Assembly (NCBI RefSeq): GCF_002407205.1
Contig: NZ_CP023548.1
Location: forward strand, 3,100,001-3,164,000
DNA: 64,000 nt
From: Rhodobacter sp. CZR27
GTDB lineage: Bacteria; Pseudomonadota; Alphaproteobacteria; Rhodobacterales; Rhodobacteraceae
Direction of reading: 5' to 3'
This document shows positions 47,327 through 56,211 of this stretch, piece after piece. Below the pieces are notes generated by a model. It was not told the DNA's origin and made no database searches. It saw only the letters and a list, made by a program, of their open reading frames with translations. A program made the position numbers and the translations under genes. Every line of letters begins with the position of its first letter. The stretch's first letter is position 1.

Positions 47327-49024
47327 TCACTTCACCAGATAGGGGCGCGCACGGCGCGGGACGGCCGGCAGGGCATCCGCCGAGGACGGAAAGTCGCCCA
47401 TCAGCACCGGCTGCATGCCCTCGTTGCGCAGCTTCTGCAGGAACTCGCCGAAGCCGGACAGATCGGCCAGCCGTGGCGCCTCGGCCAGCCGGCGCGCCGA
47501 GCGCGGCGTGATCTCGTCGATGATGGCCTGCAACGGCTCGGCCGGGCTTTCGACGAAATCGGCGAGTGTCCAGATCCGCACCCGCGCCTTGGCCCATGTC
47601 GCGCGCAAGATGCCGAGGGCATGGCTCTCGATCTTCTGAAGCCGCGCCGCCTCGCGCCGGATGTCGGCGAAGTCGCGCGGCGACCGGGACAGCGGCACGG
47701 CCCATGCCCCCGAGATGACCGATATCTGGGCATTCGGGTCGCCGACGAGGAAGGGCAGGATCTCCTGCCCGTCGGCGGGGCCGAACTGGAAGCACTGCCG
47801 CTCGCCCCGGGTGTTCCAGATGAGGTTGGTGAGGAAGCTGCGGGGATTGGCATCCCGAAGCGCGGCCGAATCCGACAGCGCGCCGTTGTAGACGGTCTCG
47901 CCGCCGGCGAATTCCGCGCGCAGGGGGGCGAACAGGTGGCCGTGCACCCGGGTGCCTGCGACCTTGCCCAGCCAGGGCTCGAAGTTCTCGAACACCTCGG
48001 CAAAGCCCGCGAAGACCGAATAGGGCGCGGCGGTCTTGCCGTTCTCCCACTCGGGGTTGGGAAACCGGCTCTGCATGTAGAGGCCGGCGCGCCCGCGGGT
48101 CCGACGCTCGGCCGCCTTCGAGAACAGCCGGTCGATCTTGGCCGGGTTCGGCTCTGCCGCGGGCTGGACGCCTGCACCGTCGGACAGGAAACTGCGGTAA
48201 AGCCGGTTCGCCTGCGGCCAGATCTTGCGGGCGACGAAGCAGTCCGACCGGCGAAGAAGCTGCAGGTGGTCGTCGTAGAACATGTGCGGCTTGCCTTGGA
48301 AGTCGAACTTGGACAGCGTCAGCGAGCGGCTCTCGACATGGGAGGAATGCAGGCGGACCAGGGTCTGGAAATAGCTTTCATCCGGGATCCACACGCGGCG
48401 GAAGTAGCGGTCGAAGACCGGACGCCGCGGGTCCTCGACGATGGCCTGCAGCGTCGCCCGCGTCAGGCACCACCACTGGCTGCCCAGATGCGGCACCAGC
48501 CCGTCGGGGATGCGGCGGCGGAAGCCGATGCGCCGCTGCAGCCGGACGAAGCTGTCGAACAGCTTGCGCCGCCTGCGCCACGAGAATGGAAAGAGCAGCG
48601 TGAACCGCTCGGCGTCGAGGCCGCCGACCGTCCAGCCGACATCCCCGGTCGTCACGGATTCGATGAAGTCCGTGTGCGGACGCTCTTCCAGATAGCGCAC
48701 AAGCTCCGCCACCGGCCGCAACGGCAGGCACGAGCCGGAGGCAAGATAGACATGGCTCACCTGCGGGAAGTCGCGCAGCATCACCTCGGCCGCCGAGAGC
48801 GTTGCCGCGACGAGGCCCCATGAGCCCCATTCGCAGGGATGCCGTGCGCAGAAGCGGATGTCGGGCACATCGGCCAGCAGGCGCTTCAGCTTCTCGTGGC
48901 CCTGCGGGCGCACGCGGCTGTCGACATGGATCACGACCGGGCAGCCGTGCCGGGCCCAGTGCCGTGCGACCTGTGCCGCCCGGTCGAAGGCGGTGTGGCA
49001 GAGCATGATGAAGCCCGTGGCCAC
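47327..49024 (-). CDS. GT14-like beta-1,6-N-acetylglucosaminyltransferase with C-terminal domain
   Basis: A 565-residue protein. Residues about 1-260 match core-2/I-branching (GT14, xylosyltransferase-like) enzymes: VVIHVDSRVRP, VYLASGSCLPLRPVAEL and GSQWWCLTRATL with the WIPDESYFQTL acidic motif. The remaining 300 residues are a separate domain usually paired with it in Rhodobacterales (DUF5927/5928, from memory). It lacks a signal peptide or membrane segment. The start is GTG at 49024 after GAGGGGG. It is coupled with the sulfotransferase 7 bp downstream. Confidence 0.78.
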   Translation of the reverse strand: MATGFIMLCHTAFDRAAQVARHWARHGCPVVIHVDSRVRPQGHEKLKRLLADVPDIRFCARHPCEWGSWGLVAATLSAAEVMLRDFPQVSHVYLASGSCLPLRPVAELVRYLEERPHTDFIESVTTGDVGWTVGGLDAERFTLLFPFSWRRRRKLFDSFVRLQRRIGFRRRIPDGLVPHLGSQWWCLTRATLQAIVEDPRRPVFDRYFRRVWIPDESYFQTLVRLHSSHVESRSLTLSKFDFQGKPHMFYDDHLQLLRRSDCFVARKIWPQANRLYRSFLSDGAGVQPAAEPNPAKIDRLFSKAAERRTRGRAGLYMQSRFPNPEWENGKTAAPYSVFAGFAEVFENFEPWLGKVAGTRVHGHLFAPLRAEFAGGETVYNGALSDSAALRDANPRSFLTNLIWNTRGERQCFQFGPADGQEILPFLVGDPNAQISVISGAWAVPLSRSPRDFADIRREAARLQKIESHALGILRATWAKARVRIWTLADFVESPAEPLQAIIDEITPRSARRLAEAPRLADLSGFGEFLQKLRNEGMQPVLMGDFPSSADALPAVPRRARPYLVK

Positions 49025-49033
49025 TGTGCCCCC

Positions 49034-50044
49034 TCAGGCCCAGTTGCCCTTGGACATCAGCCCGAGGATCTCGAGCTGGCGCCAGTTCAGGTATTTCTCG
49101 CTCCACTTGCACCAGAGGTCGGGGCTGCGGCTCAGCCCCTCGTGATAGGCGCGGTATTCGTGGCTGTTGGCAAAGTGCTGGCGGCGCTGCATCTCCTCCT
49201 CGGCCTTGGCAGCGAAGGTGTCGAGGAACTTGGCGTGGAGCAGCACGCCCGAAGCCTTCTCGCCACCCCATTCGTCGAAGACGGCATTGAGCCCCCGGGG
49301 CAGCAGCATGTGGGTGGAACTGGCGTAGCAGTAGCGCCTGCTCCATTTCACCAGCGGGATCTTGTTCAGCGCGGGCGCCCGGCCCGGCCGGTCAGCGAAG
49401 AACGCCCGGGCGCGCGGCCCCCCCTGGATCCACAGGTTCCCGAAAAACGCATTGCGCGAGACGGTGTAGTTGCCGCTGTCGAACCAGCAGGCGATCTCGA
49501 ACGGGTCCTGACCTTCGCGGTAGGGGCGGGCGCCGATCGGACCCTTGGGATACATGTCCAGCAGCATCGCGCTGAAGGACTTGATCGACGAGGCCTCCAG
49601 CCAGTCGGTCAGCGCCCGCAACGGCCGCGTGTCGCAGAACGGGAAGACGAGGAACTCGTCCGGGTCGACCGTCAGGCACCAGTGGCGGTCGCCATGCCGG
49701 CGGAGCAGCCAGTTGAGCCAGTCCATGCCGAACCGCGCCTGCTTGTAGCTTTTCGCCGTGTGCCATAGCGAGACGTCCGGTTGTTCGGCCAGATACTCGC
49801 GCGAGCCGTCGGTCGAGTCGTTGTCCACGATGAAAAAGTGGTTCACGCCCTGCTCGCGGTAGTAGCGGAGAAACCACGGCAGACGGATCCGCTCGTTCCG
49901 CAGCGTGCTGAACAGCAGGATGTCGTCGCCCCTGACCCCGCCGGCGCGGAAGGTCACCTGGCGCAACTCGAAGCTCCGGCGCATTGCACGCAGAAGCCGC
50001 GTCCTGCGGGCGAGCCTCAGCCTGTATGTGGTGATGATACCCAA
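49034..50044 (-). CDS. Glycosyltransferase family 2/92-like protein
   Basis: About 336 residues. LLFSTLRNERIRLPWFLRYYREQGV followed by FFIVDNDSTDGSREYL is the N-terminal nucleotide-sugar block, and WCLTVDPDEFLVFP the DxD-type metal motif, as in GT2/GT92 (Glyco_tranf_2_4) enzymes. The start is unclear: TTG 50044 has a GAGGGG-like site and lies behind the previous stop, while ATG 49984 is the alternative. It is in the same direction as the flanking transferases. The donor and acceptor are unknown. Confidence 0.78.
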   Translation of the reverse strand: MGIITTYRLRLARRTRLLRAMRRSFELRQVTFRAGGVRGDDILLFSTLRNERIRLPWFLRYYREQGVNHFFIVDNDSTDGSREYLAEQPDVSLWHTAKSYKQARFGMDWLNWLLRRHGDRHWCLTVDPDEFLVFPFCDTRPLRALTDWLEASSIKSFSAMLLDMYPKGPIGARPYREGQDPFEIACWFDSGNYTVSRNAFFGNLWIQGGPRARAFFADRPGRAPALNKIPLVKWSRRYCYASSTHMLLPRGLNAVFDEWGGEKASGVLLHAKFLDTFAAKAEEEMQRRQHFANSHEYRAYHEGLSRSPDLWCKWSEKYLNWRQLEILGLMSKGNWA

Positions 50045-50087
50045 GCGCCCCTCGTCCCGGAGCCTGTGCCCCGTCGTCGAGGCGCCC

Positions 50088-51284
50088 CTAGACGCAGGAG
50101 AAGACCATCCGGAAATGATCCTCCCATGTCGGCGCGGGCCGCCCCGGTCCCCGCTGGCCGCGGCGCCGTTGCCCCCACGCCGCGATCGTCTCGGTCCAAA
50201 GATACCGGTCGGCCGGATCAAGGTAAACGGGATAGTCGCTCAATGTTTCGCGGATCGCCGGCAGCGGGCTGCTCAGGACGGGCACGCCCAGCGCCGCCGC
50301 CTCGACGGGGGGAAGGCCGAACCCTTCCGCGAAGCTCGGGAACAGCAGCGCCTCCGCGCCGGCAAGAAGGCTGGCCACCGCCCCGTCGCCCAAGCCCGGC
50401 CACTCGAAGACGGTACGCCCGCGCCAGGGTCCGGCATCGAGGCGGCGGAACAGCGCCGGATCCGCCCAGCCGCGCGTGCCGAGGATCAGCAGCGCGGGCA
50501 CATCGGCTTCGGGCAGGCGGGCATGCAGCGCGTCCCAGACATCGAGGAGCAGCGCATGGTTCTTCCGCGGCTCCAGCGTCCCGAGCGCCACGAAGTAGGG
50601 GCGCGGCGGCGGCAGGCCCGGCGGCAGGGATGTGGGGTCGGGGCGAAGGGGACCTACGCCCAGGGGCGCCACGATCCCGGCCGGCACCCGTGGCAGGCGC
50701 GCCTCGGTGCGTCGGCGCGCGTCCGCGGTGCTGTGGATCACAAGATCGGCATGGGCCGAGACCGCCGCGATCTTGCGCGCGAAGACGGCCGGGACTCCGG
50801 CCCGGGCAAATTCGGGATGATCCAGCGGGATGACGTCATGCACGAAGACCGCGATCCGAACGCCGGCCGCCCGCAGCCGGCGGAGGCCCTTGTCCGTCAG
50901 GTTCGAATGCCCGGTATTGAGATAGGACGCGCCCTGCGGCAGGTGGCGGCGCAGCATCGACGCGAGCCGCCACGGCGGGCAGCCATCCAATGCAAGGCGA
51001 CGAAGATCGGCTTCGAGCCGCGCACGGGCCGGCTGGCGCAGGCGCAGCAGCCGCCCCGGAATATCGGACGGCCCGGTGGGCCGCCCGCCCATTCGGTCGC
51101 GCAGGGCGATCATGCCGCTACGGTCGATGAGGAGATACCCGAGGGGCACGCGCAGAAGGCCGAAGGCCGGCTCGTCCCGCGCGAGCAGTTCGTCAAGATA
51201 GGCCGCCTCGACGCGGTCGACCCCGGTGAGCGGCCCCCGGCCATGGCGCGACGCAAGCCGCGTCAGGTCGAGAAGCCGCGCCAT
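50088..51284 (-). CDS. Glycosyltransferase family 4 (GT-B) protein
   Basis: A 398-residue transferase. The C-terminal Rossmann domain carries YFVALGTLEPRKNHALLL near 230 and the GT4 donor-binding block FPSFAEGFGLPPVEAAALGVPVLSS near 312-336. The N-domain is longer and less conserved, starting MARLLDLTRLASRHGRGPLTGVDRVE, a pattern typical of mannosyl- or rhamnosyl-type enzymes of polysaccharide loci. It starts 9 bp behind galU. The donor is unknown. Confidence 0.88.
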   Translation of the reverse strand: MARLLDLTRLASRHGRGPLTGVDRVEAAYLDELLARDEPAFGLLRVPLGYLLIDRSGMIALRDRMGGRPTGPSDIPGRLLRLRQPARARLEADLRRLALDGCPPWRLASMLRRHLPQGASYLNTGHSNLTDKGLRRLRAAGVRIAVFVHDVIPLDHPEFARAGVPAVFARKIAAVSAHADLVIHSTADARRRTEARLPRVPAGIVAPLGVGPLRPDPTSLPPGLPPPRPYFVALGTLEPRKNHALLLDVWDALHARLPEADVPALLILGTRGWADPALFRRLDAGPWRGRTVFEWPGLGDGAVASLLAGAEALLFPSFAEGFGLPPVEAAALGVPVLSSPLPAIRETLSDYPVYLDPADRYLWTETIAAWGQRRRGQRGPGRPAPTWEDHFRMVFSCV

Positions 51285-51293
51285 GACGGATGT

Positions 51294-52187
51294 TTACTGA
51301 GCCGCCTTCTCCAGCGCCATCATGTCGTGCAGATAGCCCGAGAACTCGTCGCGCAGGTCCGGCCGCGCAAGCCCGAAGGCCACCGTCGCCTGCAGGAAGC
51401 CCGCCTTGGAGCCGCAGTCGTAACGCTGGCCGCGGAAGCGGAAGCCGTAGACCTTGCCCGAGCCCTCGATCTCTTCCGCGATCGCGTCGGTCAGCTGGAT
51501 CTCGCCCCCCACGCCTTCCTTCTTGCGGTTGAGGTTGTTCAGGATCTTGGGCGACAGGATGTAGCGACCGATCACGGCAAGGTTCGACGGCGGGTTCACC
51601 TTCGGCTTCTCGACCATGCCGTTGACCTTGACGATCGAGCCCATGTCCTCCTCGACCGAGAGCACGCCATAGGCCGAGGCCTTCTCGGGCGGCACCTCCA
51701 TCGCGGCGACCATGTTGCCACCGGTCTGCTCGTAGGCCTCGACCATCTGCTGAAGGCAGGGTTTCTCGGCCGCGATCACGTCGTCGGGCAGCATGACCGC
51801 GAAGGGCTCGTCACCGATCAGGCGGCGGGCACACCAGACGGCATGGCCAAGGCCAAGCGGCTTGTGCTGGCGCACATAGGCGATGGCCCCGCTTTCCATG
51901 TTCGTCTGCTCGAGCACCTCGAGCAGGTGCTCCTTGCCGGGCTTCTGAAGGGCGGCCTCAAGCTCGGGGGCGTTGTCGAAGTAATCCTCCAGCGCGCTCT
52001 TGCCGCGCGAGGTGACGAAGATGAATTCCTTGATGCCGGCCGCCCGCGCCTCGTCGATCGCATATTGGATCAGGGGGCGGTCGACCAGCGTCATGATCTC
52101 TTTCGGAATCGACTTGGTTGCCGGCAAAAAGCGCGTCCCGAGTCCCGCAACTGGAAAGACGGCCTTGGTAACCTTTTTTGTTGTCAT
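51294..52187 (-). CDS. galU: UTP-glucose-1-phosphate uridylyltransferase
   Basis: A 297-residue nucleotidyltransferase making UDP-glucose. KAVFPVAGLGTRFLPATKSIPKE (about 8-30) is the nucleotide-binding opening, VDRPLIQYAIDEA follows, and LPDDVI near 135 is the metal aspartate motif. VEKPKVNPPSNLAVIGRYIL near 203 completes the family signature. UDP-glucose feeds glucans, cell-surface glycans and UDP-glucuronate. It lies inside the glycosyltransferase run. Confidence 0.97.
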   Translation of the reverse strand: MTTKKVTKAVFPVAGLGTRFLPATKSIPKEIMTLVDRPLIQYAIDEARAAGIKEFIFVTSRGKSALEDYFDNAPELEAALQKPGKEHLLEVLEQTNMESGAIAYVRQHKPLGLGHAVWCARRLIGDEPFAVMLPDDVIAAEKPCLQQMVEAYEQTGGNMVAAMEVPPEKASAYGVLSVEEDMGSIVKVNGMVEKPKVNPPSNLAVIGRYILSPKILNNLNRKKEGVGGEIQLTDAIAEEIEGSGKVYGFRFRGQRYDCGSKAGFLQATVAFGLARPDLRDEFSGYLHDMMALEKAAQ

Positions 52188-52234
52188 AGCTCTCACTCTG
52201 GTTCGCCTGCCCTGATCCGCAGGCACCGTGCAAA

Positions 52235-53539
52235 CTACACGGAGTTGGAACGGGCCGCACCATACAGCGGCGATGTGTCGGCAATTTGGTGCCGGTAAGG
52301 AAAGTTCCCGCAATTCGACCGATTGCCGCAAAAATTGATGGGTCTCGTCTCGGAAAGGCGCAGTTGCTCTTCCGCGATGCGCTGCCGGCGGCTCCGGAGG
52401 CGCAGGCGGGGCCCGTCGCGCAGCGCTGGGCCGAACAGGCCGCCGGACTGCAGCCAGAAGCCATCGGGATGGAAGGCGTGGCGGTGCGGACGGGCGGTGG
52501 CGTCCAGCAGGAACAGGGTGACCACGCAGCCCTCGGCCACCGCTTTCCGCGCCTCCGCCAACAGCTTGCGCCCCAGGACGGGCGATCCGCCAAGAACCCG
52601 TCCCGGCCGCGGCCCCGTGCCGGGAAAGTGCAGGAAGGGCGGCCCGGTGTCGGGCAGCGGCGCGAGTGGCGCCAGCGGACGGCTCCGCCCCTCCTCCAGC
52701 CCGGCGTCGAGGGTCCGCATCAGGCGGCGGACGTCCCCGGGCTCCAGCCGGCCCGAAACCATGTGGCGGACCAGACGGAGGCGCTGGGAAGTTCTCAGCG
52801 CCGCCACCGCCTCGGGCCAATCCGACACCGCGGCATGGCGCCGCAGGAAGACGAGGCTGCTCGCGCCGATCTCGAAGAGCGAGGCGGGGACGCGGTCGGC
52901 CCGGCGGTGCGGCCCGGCGGCGAATCCATGATGGACCTGCGCCAGCGGCACGATGGCCGTCAGGCCCGCGGGGCCAAGTCGCCGGCAAAGATCCGTCTCG
53001 TCCAGATAGAACCGGAAGGCCGGGTCGAACCCGCCAACCGACAGCAGGCTCTTGCGGCGGAAGGCGGCGCAGGTGCCCTGCACCCGCGGCACGAGATCGC
53101 CACGGGGGGCGCAGAGCGTGACGCCTTGCGGATCCACGGCGAGAGGATGATCGATCCCGCAGCGATCCACGGCCGCGGCGCGCCACTGGAACGAGATCCC
53201 GTTCCGCCCGCGCACGAAGCCGCCGGAGGCCACAACGCGCGCATTCTCGAAGGGCGCCACGAGGCGCGAGAGCCAGGTCGGCTCGGGCACCGCATCGTCG
53301 TCGAGGAAGGCCACCACCTCGCCCGCCGACCGGACAATGCCCGCGTTGCGCGCCGCCGAGATGTTGGGCGCGTCGAAGGCCACCCGCTTGATCGGCAGGT
53401 CGGGCAGCGCGGCCAGCCCCGGCGCGTCCGCCACGACCACCAGTTCGAAGCAGGGATGATCCTGCTGCCTGATGGCGGTGACGGCGCGGGCCAGCAGATC
53501 GGGCCGGCCGCGGCTGACCACGATCAGGCTGGCTTTCAT
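52235..53539 (-). CDS. Glycosyltransferase family 2 protein
   Basis: A 434-residue GT-A transferase. LIVVSRGRPDLLARAVTAI (5-23), APNISAARNAGIVRS and FLDDDAVPEPTWL (about 81-93, with the DxD metal motif) define GT2, and FYLDETDLCRRL near 178 is the second acidic block. About 130 C-terminal residues are of unknown kind; the last 40 are AT-richer and may overlap the galU promoter. Its ATG overlaps the kdsB stop as ATGA. It lacks membrane segments. Confidence 0.85.
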   Translation of the reverse strand: MKASLIVVSRGRPDLLARAVTAIRQQDHPCFELVVVADAPGLAALPDLPIKRVAFDAPNISAARNAGIVRSAGEVVAFLDDDAVPEPTWLSRLVAPFENARVVASGGFVRGRNGISFQWRAAAVDRCGIDHPLAVDPQGVTLCAPRGDLVPRVQGTCAAFRRKSLLSVGGFDPAFRFYLDETDLCRRLGPAGLTAIVPLAQVHHGFAAGPHRRADRVPASLFEIGASSLVFLRRHAAVSDWPEAVAALRTSQRLRLVRHMVSGRLEPGDVRRLMRTLDAGLEEGRSRPLAPLAPLPDTGPPFLHFPGTGPRPGRVLGGSPVLGRKLLAEARKAVAEGCVVTLFLLDATARPHRHAFHPDGFWLQSGGLFGPALRDGPRLRLRSRRQRIAEEQLRLSETRPINFCGNRSNCGNFPYRHQIADTSPLYGAARSNSV

Positions 53540-54333
53540 CCCGCCTGCATCTCGGCCAGCATCGCCTCGATGCGTGCGACGTCCTCGGGGTTGTTCAGCT
53601 CCCAGAACTGCCGGCCGCGGGCCTCGACCTCGACGCAGAGCACGCGGCGGCCGTTCTCGAGGAAGCGGAGCTGCTCCAGCCCCTCCAGTTCCTCCAGCGG
53701 GCCGACCGGCCACTGCGGATAGACCGAGAGTGTCGAGGGCCGGTAGGCATAGACGCCGACGTGGTGGAAGACCGGCGTCCATTCGTCGTCGGCATGGGTC
53801 CTGCCGGTGTAGGGAATCACTTCCTTGGAGAAGTAGAGAGCGTGGCGCGTCACGCCGAAGACCACCGTCGTGCCACCCACCCGGCCGGCGCGGCGGTCGG
53901 CGAGGAAGCCGTTCAGCGCCCGCCCGTCGCAGCGCAGCACCGGCGTCGCCACATCGGCCGAGGGATCGTCGCGCAGCCCCGCCACAAGGTCCTCGATGAA
54001 CCACGGCGGGGTCAGCGGCGCATCGCCCTGCAGGTTGACCACGATCTCGTGGCCCGGCAACAGCGCGGTCACCTCGGCGCAGCGTTCGGTGCCGTTGCGG
54101 CAGGCCTGCGAGGTCATCACCACCTCGGCGCCGAACCCTTCCGCCGCGGCGCGGATACGCTCGTCGTCGGTGGCGACCACCACGCGGTCAACGCCGCGCA
54201 CGGCCATCGCGGCCTCCCAGCTGCGCCGGATCAGCGATTTCTCGGTGCCGTCCGGGTCGCGCAGGGTGACGAGCGGCTTGCCGGGGTAGCGGGTCGAGGC
54301 ATAGCGGGCGGGAATGGCGATCAGGACGGACAT
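53536..54333 (-). CDS. kdsB: 3-deoxy-manno-octulosonate cytidylyltransferase
   Basis: A 265-residue enzyme activating Kdo as CMP-Kdo for lipopolysaccharide core and for poly-Kdo capsule linkers. IAIPARYASTRYPGKPL (5-21) is the nucleotide loop, and VNLQGDAPL near 99 the metal motif; HVGVYAYRPSTL near 193 is also typical. In many KdsB proteins the middle block is VNVQGDEP; the variant here has A for E. It lies 3 bp after cysQ and overlaps the GT2 gene. Confidence 0.92.
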   Translation of the reverse strand: MSVLIAIPARYASTRYPGKPLVTLRDPDGTEKSLIRRSWEAAMAVRGVDRVVVATDDERIRAAAEGFGAEVVMTSQACRNGTERCAEVTALLPGHEIVVNLQGDAPLTPPWFIEDLVAGLRDDPSADVATPVLRCDGRALNGFLADRRAGRVGGTTVVFGVTRHALYFSKEVIPYTGRTHADDEWTPVFHHVGVYAYRPSTLSVYPQWPVGPLEELEGLEQLRFLENGRRVLCVEVEARGRQFWELNNPEDVARIEAMLAEMQAG

Positions 54334-54336
54334 GCT

Positions 54337-55131
54337 TCAGGCCTTCAGCGTGACGCCGGGGGCGTAGGCGATGAAGAACGGGTTGTCCCAGCCCTGCTTG
54401 CCATAGCCGAGCGGCGTGTGGTCGTCGAAGCGCACGACATGGCCGCCGGCGCCGCGCAGGACGGCATCGCCGGCCGCGGTGTCCCATTCCATCGTCCGGC
54501 CGAGTCTCGGATAAAGGTCGGCCTCGCCGCTCGCCACGAGGCAGAACTTCAGGCTGGATCCCGCGCTCGTCATGTCCTTCACGGCATATTTCGCGATGTA
54601 GTCGTCGGTCGCCTTGTCGCGGTGCGATTTCGAGGCAACCACCATCAGCGCCCCGTTGTCCGGCGTCGAGACCGAAAGGCGGCGCAGGTTGCCCGGCTTC
54701 TGCTTGTCGAGCGCGCCCGCCTCCTCGACCGAGGTGCCGTCGGGCTGGGTGTAGAACAGCCGGCCCTTTGCGGGGGCATAGACCACGCCCAGAACCGGAA
54801 CGCCCTCCTCGACATAGGCGATGTTCACGGTGAAGTCGCCGCGACGCTGGACGAATTCCTTGGTTCCGTCCAGCGGATCGACGATCAGGAAGGTCTTCGC
54901 CTGCAGCGCGTGCGAGGCCGCCTGCTCCTCGGTGATCAGCGGGATGTCCGGACAGGCCGCGCGCAGCCCGGCCGAGATCAGCGCGTCCGCGGCCTCGTCC
55001 GCCTCGGTTACCGGGCTTGTGTCCGACTTTGCCTTCACCTCGAAGTCGGGGCCGTTGTAGACCTCCATGATCCGGTCGCCGGCTTCGAGCGCGAGACGGC
55101 GAATCAGCGGGACGAGCTCTTGGTAATTCAT
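54337..55131 (-). CDS. cysQ: 3'(2'),5'-bisphosphate nucleotidase CysQ
   Basis: A 264-residue Mg-dependent phosphatase of the inositol monophosphatase superfamily that hydrolyses PAP (3'-phosphoadenosine 5'-phosphate) to AMP. TEEQ (67-70), VDPLDGTKEF (84-93) and the C-terminal WDTAAGDAVLRGAGG near 216 are the metal and substrate motifs. PAP is the by-product of sulfotransferases, so its place at the head of a run that ends in a sulfotransferase is functionally sensible. It is divergent from the ABC permease gene. Confidence 0.94.
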   Translation of the reverse strand: MNYQELVPLIRRLALEAGDRIMEVYNGPDFEVKAKSDTSPVTEADEAADALISAGLRAACPDIPLITEEQAASHALQAKTFLIVDPLDGTKEFVQRRGDFTVNIAYVEEGVPVLGVVYAPAKGRLFYTQPDGTSVEEAGALDKQKPGNLRRLSVSTPDNGALMVVASKSHRDKATDDYIAKYAVKDMTSAGSSLKFCLVASGEADLYPRLGRTMEWDTAAGDAVLRGAGGHVVRFDDHTPLGYGKQGWDNPFFIAYAPGVTLKA

Positions 55132-55254
55132 GCGGCACCCTCGCGCGTGTTGATTGGCGGCGTCTGCGTCCTTATCATCGCTCCGCAGGGAAACGGCAAG
55201 GTTTCCATGGCAGAAGCGACGGAACTCCGTCGGCATGCGAGGTTCGGGTAGACG

Positions 55255-56076
55255 ATGTTCCGGTCGCAGAGACGTGCAACGGCGATCGGCTCGGGCCTTG
55301 CCCTGCTCGAACTGATCTTCCATTCCGCCGTGCGCTCGATCCGGCAGTCACACGGCAATGCCGTGGTTGGCCTGCTGCTCAACCTGGCGCAGACGATCCT
55401 GATGGTCGTCGTCTTCTACCTGATCTTCGAGATGGTCGGCCTGCGGGGCGCCGCGATCCGCGGCAACTACCTGCTGTTCATGATGTCCGGCATCTTCATG
55501 TACATGACCCACGTGAAGGCGATCGGCGCCGTCCTCAAGGCGGATGGCCCGACCTCGGCGATGATGAAGCACGCGCCGATGAACACCGTGGTCTCGATCT
55601 CGGCGGCGGCCCTCGGCGCGCTCTACATCCAGGTGCTGTCGGTGACCGTGGTGCTCTATTTCTACCACGTGGTGATCGAGCCGATCACCATCGACCAGCC
55701 GGTCGGCGCCATGGGGATGCTGCTTCTGTCGTGGATCACCGGCGTGGCGATCGGCATGGTGTTCCGCGCCGCGCGGCCCTGGCAGCCCACGGCGGTTGGC
55801 CTCGTCTCGTCGATCTACATGCGGGCGAACATGATCGCCTCGGGCAAGATGTTCGTGGCCAATGCCGTGCCCGGCTTCGTGCTGCAGTTCTTCGACTGGA
55901 ACCCGCTGTTCCACACCATCGACCAGGGGCGCGGCTTCATCTTCCTGAACTACTTCCCGCATCACAGCTCCATCGGCTATCCGGTGGTGGTGATGCTGGC
56001 CTGCCTGATGATCGGCCTGATGGGCGAGTTCTATACCCGCATGCACGCCTCGATGAGCTGGGGAGCCGGCCGCTAG
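55255..56076 (+). CDS. ABC-2 type polysaccharide export permease (KpsM/Wzm-like)
   Basis: A 273-residue membrane protein with six hydrophobic helices (about 40-60, 75-95, 118-140, 150-168, 180-200 and 240-260), the ABC-2 polysaccharide permease layout. An amphipathic N-terminus RRATAIGSGLALLELIFHSAVRSIRQSHG precedes them, as in KpsM. No ATPase (KpsT/Wzt) is next to it; its partner must be elsewhere. It is divergent from cysQ and ends 135 bp before rimP. Confidence 0.88.
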   Translation: MFRSQRRATAIGSGLALLELIFHSAVRSIRQSHGNAVVGLLLNLAQTILMVVVFYLIFEMVGLRGAAIRGNYLLFMMSGIFMYMTHVKAIGAVLKADGPTSAMMKHAPMNTVVSISAAALGALYIQVLSVTVVLYFYHVVIEPITIDQPVGAMGMLLLSWITGVAIGMVFRAARPWQPTAVGLVSSIYMRANMIASGKMFVANAVPGFVLQFFDWNPLFHTIDQGRGFIFLNYFPHHSSIGYPVVVMLACLMIGLMGEFYTRMHASMSWGAGR

Positions 56077-56088
56077 GCCAATCAGCGC

Positions 56089-56116
56089 TTGCGTCGCCGG
56101 GGCAATCGGCCTATAC
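56089..56116 (+). promoter_or_regulatory. Candidate promoter of the rimP-nusA-infB operon
   Basis: TTGCGT (56089-56094), a 16-bp spacer and CTATAC (56111-56116) lie in the gap between the permease gene and rimP, upstream of the leader terminator. The predicted start is near 56123. Confidence 0.5.
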
Positions 56117-56172
56117 GCCAAGCCATAGCGGCGCCTCGGCCTCCAACCCCGACGGCTCCACCGATGATCGCA

Positions 56173-56200
56173 ACGGGCCGCTTGGCCCGTTTTTTCGTTT
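56173..56200 (+). terminator. Intrinsic terminator or attenuator in the rimP leader
   Basis: ACGGGCC (56173-56179) pairs with GGCCCGT (56184-56190), loop GCTT, followed at once by TTTTTCGTTT. It lies between a candidate promoter and the rimP ATG 12 bp downstream, and its T-tract runs up to the ribosome site. It may end permease transcripts, but for rimP-operon RNA it would act as an attenuator. Confidence 0.75.
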
Positions 56201-56211
56201 GGGGATCACCC

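Noticed and set aside
45928..56076. Genomic island or prophage
   Set aside because: No integrase, transposase, flanking tRNA or direct repeats, and base composition is like the rest; it is a variable but resident surface-glycan region.
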